From: Candidatus Methanophagales archaeon
GTDB lineage: Archaea > Halobacteriota > Syntropharchaeia > Alkanophagales > Methanospirareceae
NCBI GenBank assembly: GCA_014061035.1
Contig: JACGMN010000069.1
Location: 1-6,806, forward strand
Direction: 5' to 3'
Length of the DNA stretch: 6,806 bases
Shown in pieces: positions 5,231 through 6,806 of this stretch (its first letter is position 1; each line of letters begins with the position of its first letter). The position numbers and the translations under genes were made by a program. The notes beneath the pieces were generated by a model that was not told where the DNA came from, did not search any database, and saw only the letters and a program-made list of their open reading frames with translations.

Positions 5231-6642
5231 CTTACCGGTAGATCATATTTCTCAGCTATTTCTATAAACGCCTCAGTAAGATACTTTACCTTGTTCCAGC
5301 TTAGCCCATAAGTATTGAGCTTCCAGATACGTGTCGAACCTGCGAACTCGCCTGTAATCTTCTTCTTCTTCAATTCATCGCTGAGGAAATACCCTCTTCG
5401 CTTATGCGTCTTTGCAATCCGGTCAAAGCTATCAGACGTATCGACTTTAGTAAGCGTATGCTGACGCGGATATTCACTTACAATTTTACTGTCTTCTATC
5501 CGTAAGAACTCACGGCAGAAGTAATTTGACTTCCTCAGTTCTTCATCCCATCGTTGGACACGCTCTTTTACCGCAGGAAAAGAAGCCATCATCGAGATCA
5601 GAGTTCCGCCCATCAACGTGCAACCGAGCAGCTCCGGCTCCTTATTCTTGAAGATTCTGCCTGTAATATCTCCGGCGATCTGGCTGCCTCTGAAGACTTC
5701 TCGAGTCCACTCTTCAGTAGTGGCAAGGACGCCTGACGGTGCAACCGCCGCCATTCCCTTGTGTCCAGAACCAACGACGAAATCGGCTCCTATTTTTCTA
5801 CCATCAACCGGCATCATCCCGACCGTATATGCACCATTGTAGAGAAATGGGATGCCATACTCCTTAGCAACCTTGCCTATGCCATATACATCATGCTCGT
5901 TCCCGAAACTATAGTCGATATGCTCGATCATAATAAGTTTCGGCAGTTTGCCGCTCGCTTCCTTCGCACGTTCTATTGTATCTGCTACGGAATCACCGGT
6001 AATTATCCTCGCGGATCCAGACCTAGACCTAGACGCAGACCCAGATCCAGAAGGAACTTCTTTAACTATTCCTCCTGCGAGCTCTACCGCTAATAATTCT
6101 GTATAATGTGCCAGATCAGCGACAATTACGAGATCGCCCTTACCTTTCTCAAGTAGCGAGGATGTAACGGCTTGAAATCCACGTCTCGCACCAGGCACAA
6201 CACGAGCTACGTCCATGCCCACGAACTCGGCTAATTCCGCATGGAATTCGTCTACGGGCGGGTTTCTAATCTTATCGAGCCTGCCCTCCAGACACTGATC
6301 GCAGACCGAATAGCCATCACCGTACGCAATAAGTGCCTTTCTCGCATCCGGCGTTAACCGTCCACCCGCTTGAATAGGATTGATATTTATGAATTCTTCC
6401 TCTCGCGTCCTCAAATCAAGTCCCGCAGCTTTCGTTCCGGCGTGCTTAATTGGGCTACCTTTGCCATCTTTTAATTCTTTTAATATCGTCTCTAACCGAG
6501 TTATGCCTTTTGAAATTTGCTCTTCTTCCTGCTCGTCGAGTCCGATAGTAGTAGCAGTAGCAGGTACCGCTTGCCGGAATACCTCTCGCAAGTCCTCAAG
6601 GGCAAACAACGCCTCATATATCTTCCGTACTCTTATGTCCAT
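5227..6642 (-). CDS. pscS: O-phospho-L-seryl-tRNA:Cys-tRNA synthase (SepCysS)
   Basis: SepCysS is a PLP enzyme that converts phosphoseryl-tRNA(Cys), made by SepRS, into Cys-tRNA(Cys). Motifs in order are ININPIQAGGRLTPDARKAL (residues 85-104), YGDGYSVCDQCLEGRLDKI (107-125), LAHYTE (177-182), YNGAYTVGMMPV (268-279), GSGHKGMAA (291-299) with Lys295 as the probable PLP-binding lysine, and LLGCTLMGG (338-346). Cys114, Cys117 and Cys341 correspond to the three cysteines described as essential for sulfur transfer in the family. At 471 residues it is longer than the usual 370-400. The excess is a helical N-terminal extension (residues 1 to about 80) plus a Ser-rich insert (198-210). I recall similar extensions being related to the SepRS-binding domain of SepCysE; that match is untested here. 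Some usual residues differ, for example GARRGFQAV where GARE-x-KFAV is common. It starts 45 bases after the tRNA-Ser gene. Confidence 0.92.
   Translation of the reverse strand: MDIRVRKIYEALFALEDLREVFRQAVPATATTIGLDEQEEEQISKGITRLETILKELKDGKGSPIKHAGTKAAGLDLRTREEEFININPIQAGGRLTPDARKALIAYGDGYSVCDQCLEGRLDKIRNPPVDEFHAELAEFVGMDVARVVPGARRGFQAVTSSLLEKGKGDLVIVADLAHYTELLAVELAGGIVKEVPSGSGSASRSRSGSARIITGDSVADTIERAKEASGKLPKLIMIEHIDYSFGNEHDVYGIGKVAKEYGIPFLYNGAYTVGMMPVDGRKIGADFVVGSGHKGMAAVAPSGVLATTEEWTREVFRGSQIAGDITGRIFKNKEPELLGCTLMGGTLISMMASFPAVKERVQRWDEELRKSNYFCREFLRIEDSKIVSEYPRQHTLTKVDTSDSFDRIAKTHKRRGYFLSDELKKKKITGEFAGSTRIWKLNTYGLSWNKVKYLTEAFIEIAEKYDLPVR
6013..6051 (-). repeat. Hexanucleotide repeat inside pscS encoding Ser-x dipeptides
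   Basis: On the plus strand, units of AGACCT and close variants start at 6019, 6025, 6031, 6037 and 6043, flanked by one more related unit on each side. On the coding strand each unit is TCT plus a G-containing codon, giving Ser alternating with Gly, Ala or Arg over residues 198-210. Every serine but the last uses TCT, as expected for slippage expansion. The tract sits after KEVP and before the next conserved strand, in a loop of the PLP domain. Confidence 0.8.
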
Positions 6643-6687
6643 TTTTTTGCTTCTCTCTATCGTCTATTCCTTATCCATCCTACCTAC

Positions 6688-6773
6688 CGCCAGGATCAGG
6701 ATTCGAACCTGAGTGTCCCGCGAGGAACAGTGACTCTCGAGGCCACCGCATTTGTCCACTCTGCCATCCTGGC
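6688..6773 (-). tRNA. tRNA-Ser (anticodon CGA)
   Basis: The 86-base gene folds as a class II tRNA. The acceptor stem is GCCAGGA (from 6773) with TCCTGGC (ending at 6689), followed by discriminator G at 6688, as in serine tRNAs. The anticodon stem GTGGC/GTCAC holds the loop CTCGAGA with anticodon CGA at 6739-6737, reading UCG. The long variable arm TGTTCC/GGGACA closes on TCGC. The T-arm is TCAGG, loop TTCGAAT, then CCTGA. The D-stem has three pairs. No intron is visible, and CCA is not encoded since GTA follows the discriminator base. The 45 bases to the pscS start contain no clear TATA box, so read-through from this gene into the operon is plausible. Confidence 0.95.
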
Positions 6774-6796
6774 TTTGGCTTCTTTTTATAGATAAG

Positions 6797-6804
6797 ATTA
6801 TACA
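6797..6804 (-). promoter_or_regulatory. Candidate TATA box for the tRNA-Ser gene and perhaps the operon
   Basis: The minus strand reads TGTATAAT here, centred about 28 bases upstream of the mature tRNA 5' end, which places the expected start of transcription a few bases before the tRNA. A second AT-rich element, TATAAAAA at 6790-6783, is too close to fit archaeal spacing. The BRE element would lie at or beyond the window edge and cannot be checked. Confidence 0.4.
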
Positions 6805-6806
6805 AT

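Noticed and set aside
6688..6773. tRNA-Leu as the identity of the class II tRNA
   Set aside because: The anticodon loop CTCGAGA puts CGA at the anticodon, and the discriminator is G, both fitting serine.

Overview
The window is archaeal DNA, most likely from a methanogen or an anaerobic methane-oxidising relative. It encodes most of the coenzyme M (CoM) pathway (ComA, ComB, ComDE), an archaeal Trm56-type tRNA methyltransferase and O-phosphoseryl-tRNA:Cys-tRNA synthase (SepCysS). The tRNA gene lacks an encoded CCA, and several starts are preceded by GGTGAT-like ribosome binding sites. Fused ComDE together with ComA/ComB, and the repeat-rich style, make an ANME-1 or Syntrophoarchaeum-type lineage my best guess. 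That placement is inference only.

Left part, plus strand (1-849). The first nine bases match the common 3' end of archaeal CRISPR repeats, and two short perfect hairpins follow. Next comes a two-gene cassette: a small basic BrnT/RelE-like protein (111-377) and a small acidic partner (381-605), probably toxin and antitoxin. The 244-bp gap at 606-849 separates two convergent transcription units. It holds a 35-nt stem-loop and a C-poor tract of a degenerate GGGATTT repeat.

Right part, minus strand (6773 down to 850). A tRNA-Ser(CGA) gene stands first, followed by seven tightly packed or overlapping genes: pscS (SepCysS), a Mth938/DUF498-domain protein, trm56, comA, comB, comDE and a CitG/MdcB-like gene. 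Junctions are a 4-nt overlap, a 22-nt gap, a 20-nt overlap, a 23-nt (or 14-nt) overlap, a 13-nt overlap and a 1-nt overlap, so this reads as one translationally coupled operon.

How the genes fit together. ComA adds sulfite to phosphoenolpyruvate, ComB removes phosphate, a dehydrogenase not encoded here (ComC or a substitute) would oxidise sulfolactate, and ComDE decarboxylates sulfopyruvate to sulfoacetaldehyde. SepCysS converts phosphoseryl-tRNA(Cys) to Cys-tRNA(Cys). The operon therefore joins two sulfur-assimilation routes, one to CoM and one to cysteine, with a tRNA modification enzyme and two proteins of unassigned role. Oddities are a Ser-x hexanucleotide repeat inside SepCysS, a long helical N-terminal extension on the same enzyme, and a CitG-like protein with no citrate or malonate lyase genes in sight.
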